Origin: Eucalyptus grandis
Lineage: Eukaryota; Streptophyta; Magnoliopsida; Myrtales; Myrtaceae
Direction of reading: 5' to 3'
Length of the DNA stretch: 64,000 bases
Assembly (NCBI RefSeq): GCF_016545825.1
Contig: NC_052614.1
Span: forward strand, 1,774,630-1,838,629
Shown here in pieces: positions 33,601-46,479 of this stretch. Position numbers and translations under genes: made by a program. Positions within the stretch are counted from its first letter, which is position 1; each line of letters begins with the position of its first letter. The notes beneath the pieces were generated by a model. The model searched no databases and had not been told where the DNA came from. It saw only the letters and a list, made by a program, of their open reading frames with translations.

Positions 33601-34129
33601 TCTTGATCTCTCCCTCGAGTCAATGCGATGCTGTCTGCGAATATTTTCAATTTCCCGAGGAAATATGGCAAAAATAACGATGAAGCACACGAAATACGAG
33701 GTGCTCTGGTTCCATATGGTACCGTGCGACCATATTGATCACTTGCAAGTATATAAAACCAAAAATTCGTGTTAAATTGTACTTTCGAGTGCCTAAAAAA
33801 ATTGATCAATTACTTATCATATGAAAAGGGTCGGTGATTTAGCCAGACACAATACCTATCTATATAAAAGGGCCTACTTCTCTAAAAAAAATCAATTTTA
33901 GGTATAGTTCCAATTTCCCATCTTTTAAAGAAATTTTTTTTAAGTCCAATCCCAATTTTTTTCTAAATTATTTTTGTCTAAAAAAAACCCAACTACTAAA
34001 TATTCACCGTTAGTCATCTCCAATTTTCCTAATTTTCTCATTAAAAAATGATTTCGTTTTGGAGAATAATTTCCCTCCTCACTTTGTTGATGTTGATTTT
34101 TTTACTGACATAGAAACATCACGTCAAGC
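33601..34129. other. Intergenic, nothing recognised
   Basis: Two overlapping frames on opposite strands (33584-33775 and 33597-33809) have no recognised motif. The rest is AT-rich. Confidence 0.45.
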
Positions 34130-34980
34130 AACTCACGATTGATTTTGGATTGAAATTAAAGGGAGCAAATTTGAGATTAGCTAGTGATTTTTTAGACCAA
34201 AAATATTCAAAATAAGTTTGGGATTTAACATAAAATTTGAGATTATTTTTTAGACATAAAATTGGGGGCAAATTTGGGATAGGATCTAAACTTGACAATC
34301 TTTTCGAGATTGAAGTTGGGATAGAATAAAGACTGTATTTAAAGTTTGAGGATATTAAAGGAATTAAGCCTATATAAAAAGAGGGAAGAGAAAATGGAGG
34401 AGTTTCACTTGTTTTAACCATCTAGGGCAGACTTGTAATTAGATAGCATGTAATTTTCTCGATGGTTGGGCCCTATCGATCCTTGCTTAACTTGAGGCCA
34501 TCCCTCTTCTCTACCAAGTTTTTGTGCATTTCTTATTTTGAATGAATTGCTAGGCCCACTTCTCTTTCTACTTAATTGTGAAATTACCATTTTTTTTTAT
34601 AGATGTCTAACTTATTGATCTCATTTACTCAAATTTATTGATTTTACAATTTCCTAATCAACCCAAAGCAGAATTGATAAATCAAAATTTCAATTTTTTC
34701 CGGTAAATGTTTTCCATTGGTTTGGTTTAGTGACTGCAAATTTCCTTAAACACCTATAATTTAATATATGTGTTAATCCAAATATTTATATTATAAAATG
34801 GAGATGATACGTACAGTCTTAGTTCATTTTGATTAAATATAACTTTATATGATACTTAAACATAAATGCATGCGGTTTCTCTTAAATAATGAAGGGTAGT
34901 TATGTTAATAAAAATGTTAAATAGGTTTTATTTACCATGTAAAATTTGCCTAAGCATATTATTCTCATCCAACAATTCAT
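34130..34980. repeat. Dispersed repeat, copy 4 of 4
   Basis: Matches 26740-27420 along its whole length. A short extra piece of the same unit (TATTAAATAACGAGGGGTAGCTAT and TTAAATAGGTTTGC-like sequence) recurs at 34995-35055. Confidence 0.75.
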
Positions 34981-35396
34981 TTATTATAGATTTATTTCTA
35001 TTAAATAACGAGGGGTAGCTATCTTTGTAATATATGTTAAATAGGTTTGCTTACCACTCATATTGTTATACAACTTGGTTGTTGCAAGATGTGAAACAAA
35101 TTGTACGTTCAATAGTGAGTTCATCCATTTGGAGGAGGCTCCGGGGAAGTCAGAATAGGAGAGCACTCATCTTGGGGTGGGCTTACTACTTAGATGCTAT
35201 ATTGCCTTTTTTTATTTAGTTACTCAATAAAACAATGCTCTTCAGAGATTGAACTCAAGCAAGATATTTGTATAAAGAATTGATTGAAATGTTAAAATCC
35301 AATGCCATAATTACTTCATTTTACAATAAAAAGAAGCTTATTCTGATATCCACCTGTAACAATGCAAGCTAAAAGAATTATTAACACTATTTATAT

Positions 35397-36490
35397 AGGG
35401 AAGAGTATATAGAAAAATATATAGAAAAAAAGTCCTAAACCTATTGTAATAGTTTCAATTGAGCCATAAATTTTTCAATTAGACCAATTTAACTCTAAAT
35501 TTTTTCGCACTGATACCAATTAAGTCAATCTAGCCTATTTAGAGGAAATTTGCCAATGTGGATGGCGATCATTCTACATGACACTATTGACGTTGATGTA
35601 GGTATTTTCAATAATATTTAAAAATGATTTTTTATTTTTTATTTTCTTTTTCATTCTCTTTTTCCTCTTTTCTTCTTCTTTCTATTTTTTTTACTATTAA
35701 CGGTCGATGGTCGAGGTTCAGCAAGCCCCCTCGGCCACTAGGCGAGGGCCGCGGGTGAGGGACACAAACCCTCGCATAGATCTAAGCAAAGGGCAAGAAT
35801 CTTGCTGTGGCTAATGAGGGATTAGCTGCGGCGAAGGCTGGCAAAGGCTAGCACTTAGATTTGGGCAAGAGCTCATAGCCCTTGCTAGCTGCATGCAAAG
35901 GCGATGATTACTCATTGAGGAGGGCAGTGACCCTTGCCTAGTGGCTGACGAGGGCTTGTGGGCCCTTGCCCATTGGTTGGCAGGGGCCACAACCCTCGCT
36001 AGCTGCTAGTGAGTGCCTAAAGCCCTCGCCCATTGATTGGCATGGGTCGTTGGTCCAAGTCTCAATTGGTGATCCACAAGGGTCACGGTTGTCACCAGCT
36101 GCTTACGAGGGCTTGTAGGCCCTCACCTATTGGCTAAAAGGGGTTTTCGGGCCTCAATTGTTGGCTGGTGGCCCTTGCCGACCATTAACAAAAAATATAA
36201 AAAGGAAAAGAAGAAAAACAAGAGAAGAAAAAAAGGAAAAGGAAAAACAAGGAAAAAATAATTAAAAATTCAACAGTTATTAAAAAATTATTTAAAAAAT
36301 GTTCACACCAGAGGTGGTTGTGCCACATAGAATAACAGTCATCCACGTCGGTAATTTTGACATAAATTGACTAGATGGACTCAATTGGTACTAATTGGAA
36401 ATGTGTATAACTAAATTGGTATGATTGGAAAAGTTTATGATTGAATTGGTACTGATGCAAAATGCTTAGGACTTTTTTGGGTACATATCC
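35397..36490. mobile_element. Foldback (long-TIR) non-autonomous element, second copy of the family
   Basis: Left arm 35430-35620 (AAAAAGTCCTAAACCTATTG, CAATTAAGTCAATCTAG, GCCAATGTGGATGGCGATCA) is repeated inverted at 36300-36480 (CCACGTCGGTAATTTTGACA, CTAGATGGACTCAATTGG, TTAGGACTTTTTTGGG). The interior (35700-36180) is GC-rich with many degenerate repeats of GAGGGC...GGCCCTTGCC type and closes into a hairpin (TATTAACGGTCG near 35695 against CGACCATTAAC near 36178). CTATTTAT occurs at 35387-35394 and 36491-36498 and may be the target duplication, though it does not sit exactly at symmetrical ends. No transposase. Confidence 0.65.
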
Positions 36491-37249
36491 CTATTTATGT
36501 ACGAGCAATCCAAACTACAATGTCAAGTGTAAAGAAGAAAAAAAGTGCTCATGCATTTCACGAGCACTCTTTATTATAGTGTTAATTTACCACATTTATA
36601 AGTGCTAAATTATCACTTTATTTTCAGGAGCTTAACTGCATTATTCTCTTGAGCTGATCAACTCAAGCTCGTAATTGGATAAAATGCATCTAACTTGAAA
36701 GGATGAATGTAATATATCAACCCATACATATTTACCACTTTACTAGGAGAGTACTAGGTATATTCACCACAGTATCTGTTGTGATACCAACATATTTGGC
36801 CTATCAATGCATACAATTATCGATAATAACTTTGACACCATAAAATTGACATCTGATAATAGAAAACACCATCTTATCGAATTCGATGCAAAATTCTTTG
36901 GTAACCAAAAGGCAATGCCATGACTTTATGCTTTTAAGTTTAATGTGTTGATACTTCGTTATATGCATGCTATTTAGTTCTGTAAATATTGCCTTAAGTT
37001 TGTATTTACGTTGTTCTTTTTTTGCACTTGTTTTTACAACGTCATTATACACGAAAATTTGACAAACATCTTGGCCCTCCAAGTAAATTTTATTATGAAG
37101 TCTTGTCTAAGGCTTTTGCAATGTCATTGGCCTGTATTGAACTTGCTGGAAAGGGGATTTTCATAGGCTCTCTCAATCCAACTAGAACAGAGCAGATCCC
37201 AATAGCCTAGAGTAGAGCAAGAAGTATGTAAGGCGGGCTAACCTCAGCC
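36491..37249. other. Intergenic, nothing recognised
   Basis: No domain or repeat found. The APC4 duplication unit begins near 37250, where homology to 42772 onward starts (ACAAAAAGCTT). Confidence 0.5.
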
Positions 37250-38277
37250 CAAACGACAAAAAGCTTCAGATAATTGTTCTATATCGAAGTTGGAGGTGTC
37301 ATCTCTAAAGTGACCAACGGAAGTGAAATCTAGCCTGGGTAAATGACATGACATAAACATCTAGAACTTTTACAAGCATAAATTCACCAAGAATAGATGT
37401 CTATTTAACCAGTCCATTACTTTCCGAGCAATACCGATCAACTGCCAATCTACCATCAAATCCATTTGTTAAGAAAAACTGCTGCATGAGAATTGAGAAG
37501 CAAGAACAAGGAAAGGACTCATCGACTTACTTTGATAGACCATACTGCTAAATATTTGATTTGAATAGACAAGACGCTTACAATATTTTATGATTGGAAA
37601 GACACCAAATATACTGAAGCACAAAACCCCATCTTTTATCTCCACTGCAAAAGATATGCAAACATTGCTTTGAAGAATTTGAGAGCTCTACAAATGAATC
37701 TCGAACATCGTCAGTTAAACCAACATCTCCGGGCACTAGTCCAAGCATTTGAGGAACTCTTGGACTTGGAGGGAAGAATCAAGTAGTGCGATCTTGAAAT
37801 GCCAAAGAGTTACCAGAAGCATTCTATAAATGAATGAATAATTACTTCTAGTTGGAACATAAAAAAGATGAAAAAAATATGAGATTAAAGCTAAGGAGGC
37901 AAATGAATCAACAAGTTACAGATGAGACCAAACATACTCTTTCAAAAAATCTTCCATAAACCCCATAGTAAAGCTGTTGGACTGTGAAATAAGATCCTAA
38001 GTATTTAAGAAAACCAAACTAAAACAACTATTTAACTGCAAACGAATCATTATAAAAGGTGTGAGCCATAAGATATCAGTTATTGGTAATAAAGATCGCA
38101 AAGTTGTATCAACTTTTAAGTTGAAAGATGCCACATACACTATTAACTTGAGCATCCTCCTCCCAGTTGAGACACACCATAGCTGCCATATGGGAAATCA
38201 AGCTTCTTAACAGTTTTCCATTCTGCTTGTTATCTATACCATGCTTATTATACTATACCATGCTAGAAATGATTATA

Positions 38278-38440
38278 CTGTCCGCTTTGGACACCTGAGT
38301 CCTCACGGCTTTAAAACGCGTCACACAAGTTTAAGTGCATAAGACCCCTCCCTAAGCGATGTGGGACAAGAGCTAGTGCATATCAAAATTCTCCCCCTTG
38401 GGAGCACAGCGTCCTCGCTGTGGCCCCACGCTGCAGCACA
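38278..38440. mobile_element. TRIM-like LTR fragment in intron 4 of APC4 copy B
   Basis: GTCCGCTTTGGACACC, CCTCACGGCTTTAAAACGCG, CGATGTGGGACAAGAGC, TCCCCCTTGGGAGCACAGCG and TCCTCGCTGTGGCC follow one another in the order found in a widespread short LTR of plant TRIM-type elements. Copy C mostly lacks this stretch, so it entered copy B after the duplication or was lost from C. Next to it CACATATCCATTGTTCCATA is doubled (38446 and 38467). Confidence 0.5.
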
Positions 38441-41099
38441 TCACATATCCATTGTTCCATAAAGACACATATCCATTGTTCCATAAATTTTGGTAAGATA
38501 GCATTCATTATGTACAAACAAACTCCCTTCTCAATAAAATGTAATCCATGAAGAGGACGATTAGTAATAAACTAGTAGATAAAAGTTCAGTGACATTCTC
38601 TGCCACTCTACTCATGACCAAGCAGCTAATGCTTAATGGAAACATAACTAGTTATTTACAAACTTTTCCACCCACAAGCATAATTGAAGCACATACTAAT
38701 CATATCATTTAAGAGTCACCTTAATAATTACCTTCCTAATTTGACTGAACTTAATTTTACAAATAATTGAAAGATATTAATTTTGATGAAAATGAGCATG
38801 TCGCAGATGAATGCTTCTACATGACACCATCCACTCAGACCATAGATTCTCATAACGAGCTGGAACCCAGAAAACCTTATGCTTTAATTTGTCATTGACG
38901 ATTGAATTAGTTTAAATCATTAATGATGACATTAGCATCGAGGTGGAATTTTTTTGTCGTACACAGGAATGCAATTAAGCACATCAATCAGATTCAAGTC
39001 CTAAAGTACATAAATCTATTGAATAGTACATAAATTATATATGATATTTGATTAAAGTAATTCACCTCTGATTTCACTGATTAGATATGAGTCAATCCAT
39101 TTCTTTGATTCATAATTTACTTCATGCATCAAACAATGTTGTGTCAAAAACATTTATTGGCTTTGATGTAGGACAATGAGTCCTACCATAAAGAATAAAC
39201 ATTTAGGCATCACGCGCAAAACTGCCTAAGCATTACACCTAGGGTTTTTTAAGCAAGACACCAAAGAGGAATCACATCACACAATCTGCGAAGTAAACAC
39301 TTACCAAGTTCAATAAATTACCAACTCTATTGAAAAGTAAAAATTATAACTATCTTTGTAGACCCTCTAAAAGTTCTACTCCTAATTGAAATAGGAAATC
39401 TCTAAACAAGAAACATTATTGGAGTATACGTAAGATCCTACTACTCAAACTTAAAATGAAGAAGGAAACTTTGTAAAATCCTAACAATCGCAAATCCTAG
39501 TTGATAAATTCAGTGATTAAACTTCTAGCAGAATCCTGATCCTTGTTTGAGTTTCAAAGTCAATCTTCACCAAAAACTTGGGAGTCACCTTGCATGACTT
39601 GTTGGCTGCATCAAGCTCAGTGCATGGTTTGATTGTCTTATACTAAATTCTATGAATGGGAATCTAATTACAATACCCAATAATACTCAAATCCTATTTA
39701 ATCCTAATTGTCTCATACTAAATTCTATGAATGGGAACCCAATTACAATCCTATGTACATGATCTTTGTGTCCTTGTAGTCAAATGGATACTTATTTGAC
39801 AAAAGAGTAGCAATACCTCATGTCTGGAAATAATAACATTAGTTGACTTTGAAGTGTCTCTATCATTAGTTATTACCTAACAATAAAAATAACACCACAC
39901 TTTACAAATAATTTACATCTGTCATTGAATACCAATCTCAAATGTTATAATAGACTTTATGATTCTATCACATGATATTCACGATCCACAATCCATACAT
40001 TTAATTTTTTGATTCATGACTCAGATTTCCATGTGACAACTAAGGGTGACCCTAAGTGGTTACTACTTAACAGTTAACTCAATTAATAAACGAATATTGT
40101 TCCAAATTCAAAGTTCAAACTGCGAAACAGAAATTGACTTATGTAATCCATCTAACTAAACAAGAGTGCCCACTTGATTAACAACCTGATCTATCATGAT
40201 CTGTTCATATTTAGTTCATTAAGTTCTCTAATAATAACCATACATGAATTTTGTTTCCATAGTGATTACAAATTACAATTTGATCACACCATATAAATAT
40301 AACATTTCATGTAAACCTAGGATTTTGTAAGCTTACGAATAGTTTCTTTTCAAACTTATTTGAGATTGATGACAAAATGGATATTGTACATATGTTGTGT
40401 CAGTCATGTTAGGATTTGAATGACCCATTCAATTCAATATAATTAGTTAACTGGGTTATTCATCTCTTGTAATTTGTCGACCTATTTAATAAATGAGTCA
40501 TGTTCAAATAGAGGTTTCTAATAAAAATTTTCGTTAGTCTTATCCTGCTCAGATTCACGTACCTAGCAATCCATATGAATTTGGAATTGACAGACATGAC
40601 CAATAAAAATGGATTGCCATCTCCATTAGCATTTGAATGTTCATTGAGCAAGTTTGCTATTTGCATTGCATCATGCAGATTTTGAGCAATTCCAAATCTT
40701 CCCCACAAGAGATTAGAGAAGAACACGACCTAACGATAAAGGACTGTTGCAGGAGGAATTTCTAGTTGAGAAGTAAAGATGGTAACATTCAAGTAATAAC
40801 ATAGAAAAGTTACTTTGACATCATGCAGTAAAATCATATCATCTTCAAGTCCCAAGACGACAACTGTGCCATCAGTACGCCAGCATAATGATGTTATACA
40901 TTTGCCTGGAGTAAATTAGAATGACTAAGAAGAGCCAGTATTGATGACACACATTGAAATGTGCAAATAAAGTGAGTTCATTATAAAATAAAAAAGAACA
41001 AAGAATGAATAATCTGTTCCCAATTTAACACAAGAAGAGGAAAGATAGACCAGACACGTTATCCAACAAAATGTTAATCAAAATTTGTGAAGTGAGGCA

Positions 41100-42060
41100 A
41101 AACGTCATAACTGTACAAAATAACTAAAAGGGATATCAGCAACTTGATAGAGGATTTCTATGGGCTAGTAGGTCATCTAAAGCGAGGGCATATATATCTT
41201 GTTGGCAGACTCCAATCCAATCACTGAATCAAAAAAATTTTGTTGTTCAACAATAGAACCTCAAGGTGGATTAGATGCACAAAAGCTTACTCCAAGCAAG
41301 GATCGCAAGTGCACTAGTATTTACAACTTAGTCATAACAGAAACCATCAAAGGATTGGCTCAGGTACCATAGTGCACTTCTCCATATCCAGAAGACATAT
41401 GACAAGTGAAGCAATTAGATGTTTGTGGAGAAAATATCTCCTCTCTAAAGTTTTCCAGTGAGAATAAATAGCAAGAACTACCAAGGCTGGGCATCTAATC
41501 CTGAGCTCTTACAAATTTGAATTACCAAAAGATTAAGTCACATAGGATCTTAATATACTTGGATGCAGCTCCCTTTACCCTCCTAGTCCCTTTGCTTTTC
41601 CCAATTCCTCCCTCTGTACCCCTCAACCAGATTGTCACACAAGTATGCAGCACAACTAGAGATATATCCTATTTGAAAGTCAAACTACCACCTGCGAGCT
41701 TGATTAATCAAAATGACGTGATAAAATGCCCTTCTGTAATGAGAAGAAGATAAATAAATCTTCAAGAAATACTAAATCTCTACTTGTACGGCACACTCAG
41801 TCAGTAAAAGAATGGTCAATCAGTAAAAGAAGAGGATCCATCAGTAAAATTACACCGTGAGAGTCACCATCAGAAATCTAAGAAGATCTTTTTAGACGCC
41901 TGATGACACTTAGATGGTATTCTGCAGGGGCTAAACCTGCGAACTCCAAGTGGGCATCAAGCATTTCTGCATCTGACATATCTAATCTATCTAGCATAAA
42001 TGGCATCCCCCCAATTCATGTTAATTATTTTCATGGACACTTTAATTGGTGTATAAAGAA
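41100..42060 (-). repeat. APC4 intron 2 segment, copy B
   Basis: Aligns to 3645-4560 (copy A) and 46480-47470 (copy C). It carries the open island whose minus-strand reading includes PFMLDRLDMSDAEMLDAHLE (about 41910-42005). Flanking sequence toward exon 2 (42060-42480) aligns only with copy C. Confidence 0.8.
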
Positions 42061-43074
42061 GGGAAAAAACCTGGTTGAGAAGTGGACAAGAATCCATTGT
42101 GCCTATAAATAAAATCCCTTCATTCAACTAATACTAGCTTGGAATTCTTTACTTGCGACAAAGTCATCTCTAGGTTTCCACTCGCATCACCATCATTCAC
42201 TCTTTGTTTCTGTGTAAAATAGACCAACTCCTTGGTTCGACGTCACATTCTCATTCAGACTTCCAAACACTTTATACCTCTATATTCGTCCAATTCTCTT
42301 TCGAACACAATTCAAGCTAGATTGCCACTTACTGCGGTTCCTATGGTGAAAAAAGAGGAGTAGCACATTTAGGAAAAGCTAAAGAAGTAGAACAAGATAA
42401 TGCCAATGAGTCAAAGGGCACGCACACCAAGCCATCATTGTAGATACGAACACACTGAATATTTGAAGAAAAAGAAGGAAAAAAGAAGAACTTTCTCAAG
42501 TCAAAGCAATACCCAGGAGAGATTGTTCACAGCCTCTGCCGATTGAAGCGATGAAGCACCCACCTTCATGTTCTCCGTAATCATTGCCAGTAAATCCTTC
42601 TCCGACCTGCCAATTGGAAGAAATCAAGCCAAAACCTCACCGAAACCATCGAATTGACCCGCCCATTAGGAGGTTGCAAAAAAAAAAAAAAAAAAAGCTC
42701 GAACGAGAGCCAAACTTGAGAACCCAAAGCGGTTCATTGGAAATGAAGCTGAACCGGCATAAACAACAAAAAGCTTAAGATAATTGTTCAGTATTGAAGT
42801 TGGAGGTGTCATCTCTAAAGTGACCAATAGAAGTGAAATCTAGCCTAGGAAATGCAATAAACATCTAGAACTTTCACAGGCATTAACCTCGCCCAGGATA
42901 GTTGTTTACTGAACCAGCCCATTACCTTCCAGCAATACTGATTTGCTATCAGTCTACCATCAAATCCCATTATTGAGAAGAACTGCTGAATGAGAAGCAA
43001 GAACAAGGAGAGGACTCATTGACTGAATCCAAAAGACCATACAGCTAAATATTTGACACTTACAATATTTCCAA

Positions 43075-43400
43075 TTGGAAAGACACCAAATATACTGAAG
43101 CACGAAATTCTATCTTTATCTCCACTACAAAGGATATGCAAACATTGCTTTGGAGAATTTGAGAGCTCTACAAATGAATCTTGAACATTGTCAGCTAAAC
43201 TAGCATCTCAAGAACAACGAGAGGACTCATTGACTGAATCCAAAAGACCATACAGCTAAATACCAAATATTTCCGATTGGAAAGACATTCGAGGAACTCT
43301 TGGGATATGCAAACATTGGTTTGGAGAATTTGAGAGCTCTACAAATGAATCTTGAACATTGTTAGCGATCTTCAAATGCCAAAGGGTTACCAGAAGCATT
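43075..43400. repeat. Imperfect tandem duplication inside exon 5 of APC4 copy C
   Basis: GAGAATTTGAGAGCTCTACA and AATGAATCTTGAACATTG occur twice (about 43160-43195 and 43322-43362), with CATTGACTGAATCCAAAAGA also doubled (near 43018 and 43227). It scrambles the exon and removes the RTSRFFPP block, confirming loss of function. Confidence 0.8.
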
Positions 43401-45188
43401 CCCTAAAACAAATGAAAAATTACTTTCCAATTGTAAAATAAAGAAAGATGAAAAATATGAGAATAAAGCTAAGGAGCCAGACAAATCAACAAGTTGCAAA
43501 TGACACCAACTATACGCTTTCCAAAAATCTTCCATAAACCCATACTAAAGCTGTTGGGACTTTGAAATAAGATTCTAAGTTTGAAAAGAAGCATTTAAGA
43601 ACACCACGCTAAAATAACTACTTAACTGCAAACGAAGCATTATGAAAGGTGTGAGCCATAAGATATCCACTATTGGTAATAAAGATCATGAAGTCATACC
43701 AACTTTTAAGTTGAAAGATGCCATACTTTATTCACTTGGGCATCCTCCTCCCAGTTGATACACACCACAGCCGCCATATGGGACTTCAAGCTTTTTAACA
43801 GTTTTCCATTCTGCTTAATATTTATACCTTGTTAAAATGATTATACCACAGCGCGCATAACTGCTGCAAGCACTAGCATATCAAAAGCAGCACACCGCAT
43901 ATCCATAGTTCCATAAAGACAGGTACTTTGGTAGGATAACATTCATTATGTGCAAAAACTCGTCTCAGCAAAATGTAATCCATGAAGTGGACGATTAATA
44001 ATAAATTGGTAGAAATCTCAAAGAAACAAAATTGCAGCAGCCTCAGTCAAGTTCTCAGCCATTCTACTCATGACCAAGAAGCTACGGCTTAACGGAAACA
44101 AAACCAGTTATTTACAAACTTTTCCACCCACAAGCATAATTAAGGCACATATGAATCACATCATTTAAGAGTCACCTAAATAATTACCTTCCTAATTTGA
44201 CTGAACCGAACATATTTTACCAATAATTGAAAGAAATTAATTTTGATGAAAACGAACATGTCACACATGAATGCTCCTACATGACACCATCCACTTAGAC
44301 CATAGATTCTCACAACAAGCTGGACCCCAGTAAACACTATGCTGTAATTTGTCATTGACAATGAAAAAGTTTCAATCATTGATGACAACATTAGCAACGA
44401 GGTGAAATTTTGTCCTACACAAGATCGCAATTGAGCAAATCAATCAGATTCAAGTCTTAAAGTATATAAATCTATTGAATGAGTATATCAATTACGTATG
44501 ATAGGTTATTAAGGTAATTCACCGTTGATTTCACTGATTAGATATGAGTCAATCAATTTCCTCAATTCATAATTTGACTCATGCATCAAACAATGTAACG
44601 TCAAAAAAATTCCATGGCTTTGATGTAGGACTATGAGTCCCACAATAAAGAATAAATATTTAGGCATCACGCAAAACTCCCTTAGCATCAAACCTAGGGT
44701 TCTTAAGCATGACACCAAAAATGAATTGCATCACACAATCTGCAAAGCAAACACTTGCCAAGTTCAATAAATTATCACTCTATTGAAAAGTAAAAATTAC
44801 AACTATATTTGTAGACTCTCTAAAAGTTCTACTCCTAGTGGAAATAGGAAACCTCTAAAGAAGGAACATAATTGGAGTATACATAAGATCCTACTACTCA
44901 AGCAAAAAAGAGAAAGAAAAGAAAAGACAAAAGAAAAGGAGACTTACAATTAATTTACATATGTCATGCAATACCAATCTCAAACATTATATCAGATTCT
45001 ATGATTCCATTAGATGAAATTCACGATCCACAATCCATTGATTCATGACTCATATTACCATGTGACAACTAAGAGTGACCCTAAGTGGTTATCTGTCATA
45101 TCAAAATTGTGGATACTTACTTAACACAATTAATCAGCAAATATTGTTTTGGGTTCAAAGTTAAAACCACGAAACACAATTTGACTCA

Positions 45189-45912
45189 TTTACTCTATCT
45201 AACTCAACAATAGAGCCAACTTGATTGACAATCTGACCTTACATATGCCATGTCAGTCATGTTAGGATTGGAATGACCAATTCAATTCAATGTAATTAGT
45301 TAAATGGGTTATTCATCTCTTGAAATTTGTTGACCTATTTAACAAAAGGGTCATGTTCGAATAGAGTTTTCTAACAATTTTTTTTTGTTAATCTTATCCT
45401 TCTCAGATTGACCTATCTAGCAATCCATTGTTAACTTGACATTGACAGACATGACTAAATTATCTAACTAAACAATAGTACCAATTTGATTAACAACTTG
45501 ACCTATCATGACTTGTTTATATTTAGATCAGCAAGTTCTCTAATAATAAATCAGACATGAATTTTGTTTCCACAGTGGTTACAAATTACAATTCAATCAC
45601 CCCATATACATATAACATTTCATGTAAACCTAGGATTTTGTCAGTTTACGGCTAGTTTCTTTTCAAACTTGTTTCATATTAATGGAAATATGCATATTTA
45701 CATATACCAGGTCGATCATGTTAGGATTGGAATGACCCATTCAATTCAATCTAATTAGTTAAATGGGTTATTCATCACTTGTAATTTGTTGACCTTTTTA
45801 ACAAAAGGGTCATGGTCAAATAGAGTTTTCCAATAAATTTTTTTGTTAATCTTATCTTGCTCAGATTGATGTACCTAGCAATCCATTGTTAACTTGACAT
45901 TGACAGATATGA
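45189..45912. repeat. Tandem duplication inside intron 3 of APC4 copy C
   Basis: TGTTAGGATTGGAATGACC through GGGTTATTCATC, AGGGTCATG and AGCAATCCATTGTTAACTTG occurs at about 45260-45450 and again at 45717-45910. Copy B has it once (40410-40600). So this duplication is younger than the B/C duplication. Confidence 0.8.
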
Positions 45913-46305
45913 CCAATAAAAATGGATTGCCATCTCTATTAGCATCTGACTGTTCGCTGAGCAAGTTTGCTATTTGTGTTGCATCATGCGATTTTGAGCA
46001 ACTCAAAATCTTTCCCACAGGAGATTATAGAAGACCACGTTATGATGATAAAGGATTGTTGCAGAAGGAATTTCTAGTTGAGAAGTAGTGAGGGTAACAT
46101 TCAAGTAACAACATAGAAAACTTAGTTTGACATCATGCAATAAAATCTTACTGTCTTCAAATCTCAAGCTAACAACCTTGCCATCAAGACACCAGCATAA
46201 GGATGTTATAAATTTACCTAGATAGATTAGAATGATCAAGAAGAGCCAGTATTGATGACACACATTGAAATGTGCAAGAATGTGATTTCATTATAAACAA
46301 AAAGG

Positions 46306-46308
<3 letters not shown>

Positions 46309-46377
<69 letters not shown>
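46309..46377. repeat. (AG)n microsatellite
   Basis: 69-bp uninterrupted AG run between intron 2 and exon 3 of APC4 copy C; copy B has no such run at the matching place (about 40990), so it expanded after duplication. Confidence 0.95.
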
Positions 46378-46380
<3 letters not shown>

Positions 46381-46479
46381 TGTTCCCAATTAAATTAACA
46401 GAAGAAGAGGAAAGATCAAGCACACACATTAACCAATAAAGGTTAATCAAAATTTGTGAAGTGAGGCAAAACATCATAA

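Larger units (their letters stand above)
37582..42758 (-). pseudogene. APC4 pseudogene copy B (5 exons of the WD40 region)
   Basis: Exon remnants in order on the minus strand: exon 1 fragment 42758-42715 (start codon missing, PVQLHF-like); exon 2 42606-42513, with the KMAEWNP block deleted, SEKDLLAMITENMKV kept and TGG changed to TGA in RQRL*TISP; exon 3 40905-40814 with [20 protein letters not shown] and ILLHDVK; exon 4 38222-38148 with NGKLLRSLISHMAAMVCLNW; exon 5 37823-37582 with QDRTT*FFPPSPRVPQM, GDVGLTDDVRDSFVELSNSS and CSGDK, where the star is TGA for CGA and a one-base insertion follows CSGDK before the FSIFGVFP block. These match the N-terminal beta-propeller of plant APC4. Missing promoter, stops and a frameshift make it non-functional. 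Later exons are absent. Confidence 0.85.

Noticed and set aside
46214..46477. 86-codon frame with (Ser-Leu)n
   Set aside because: Reading of the AG microsatellite.
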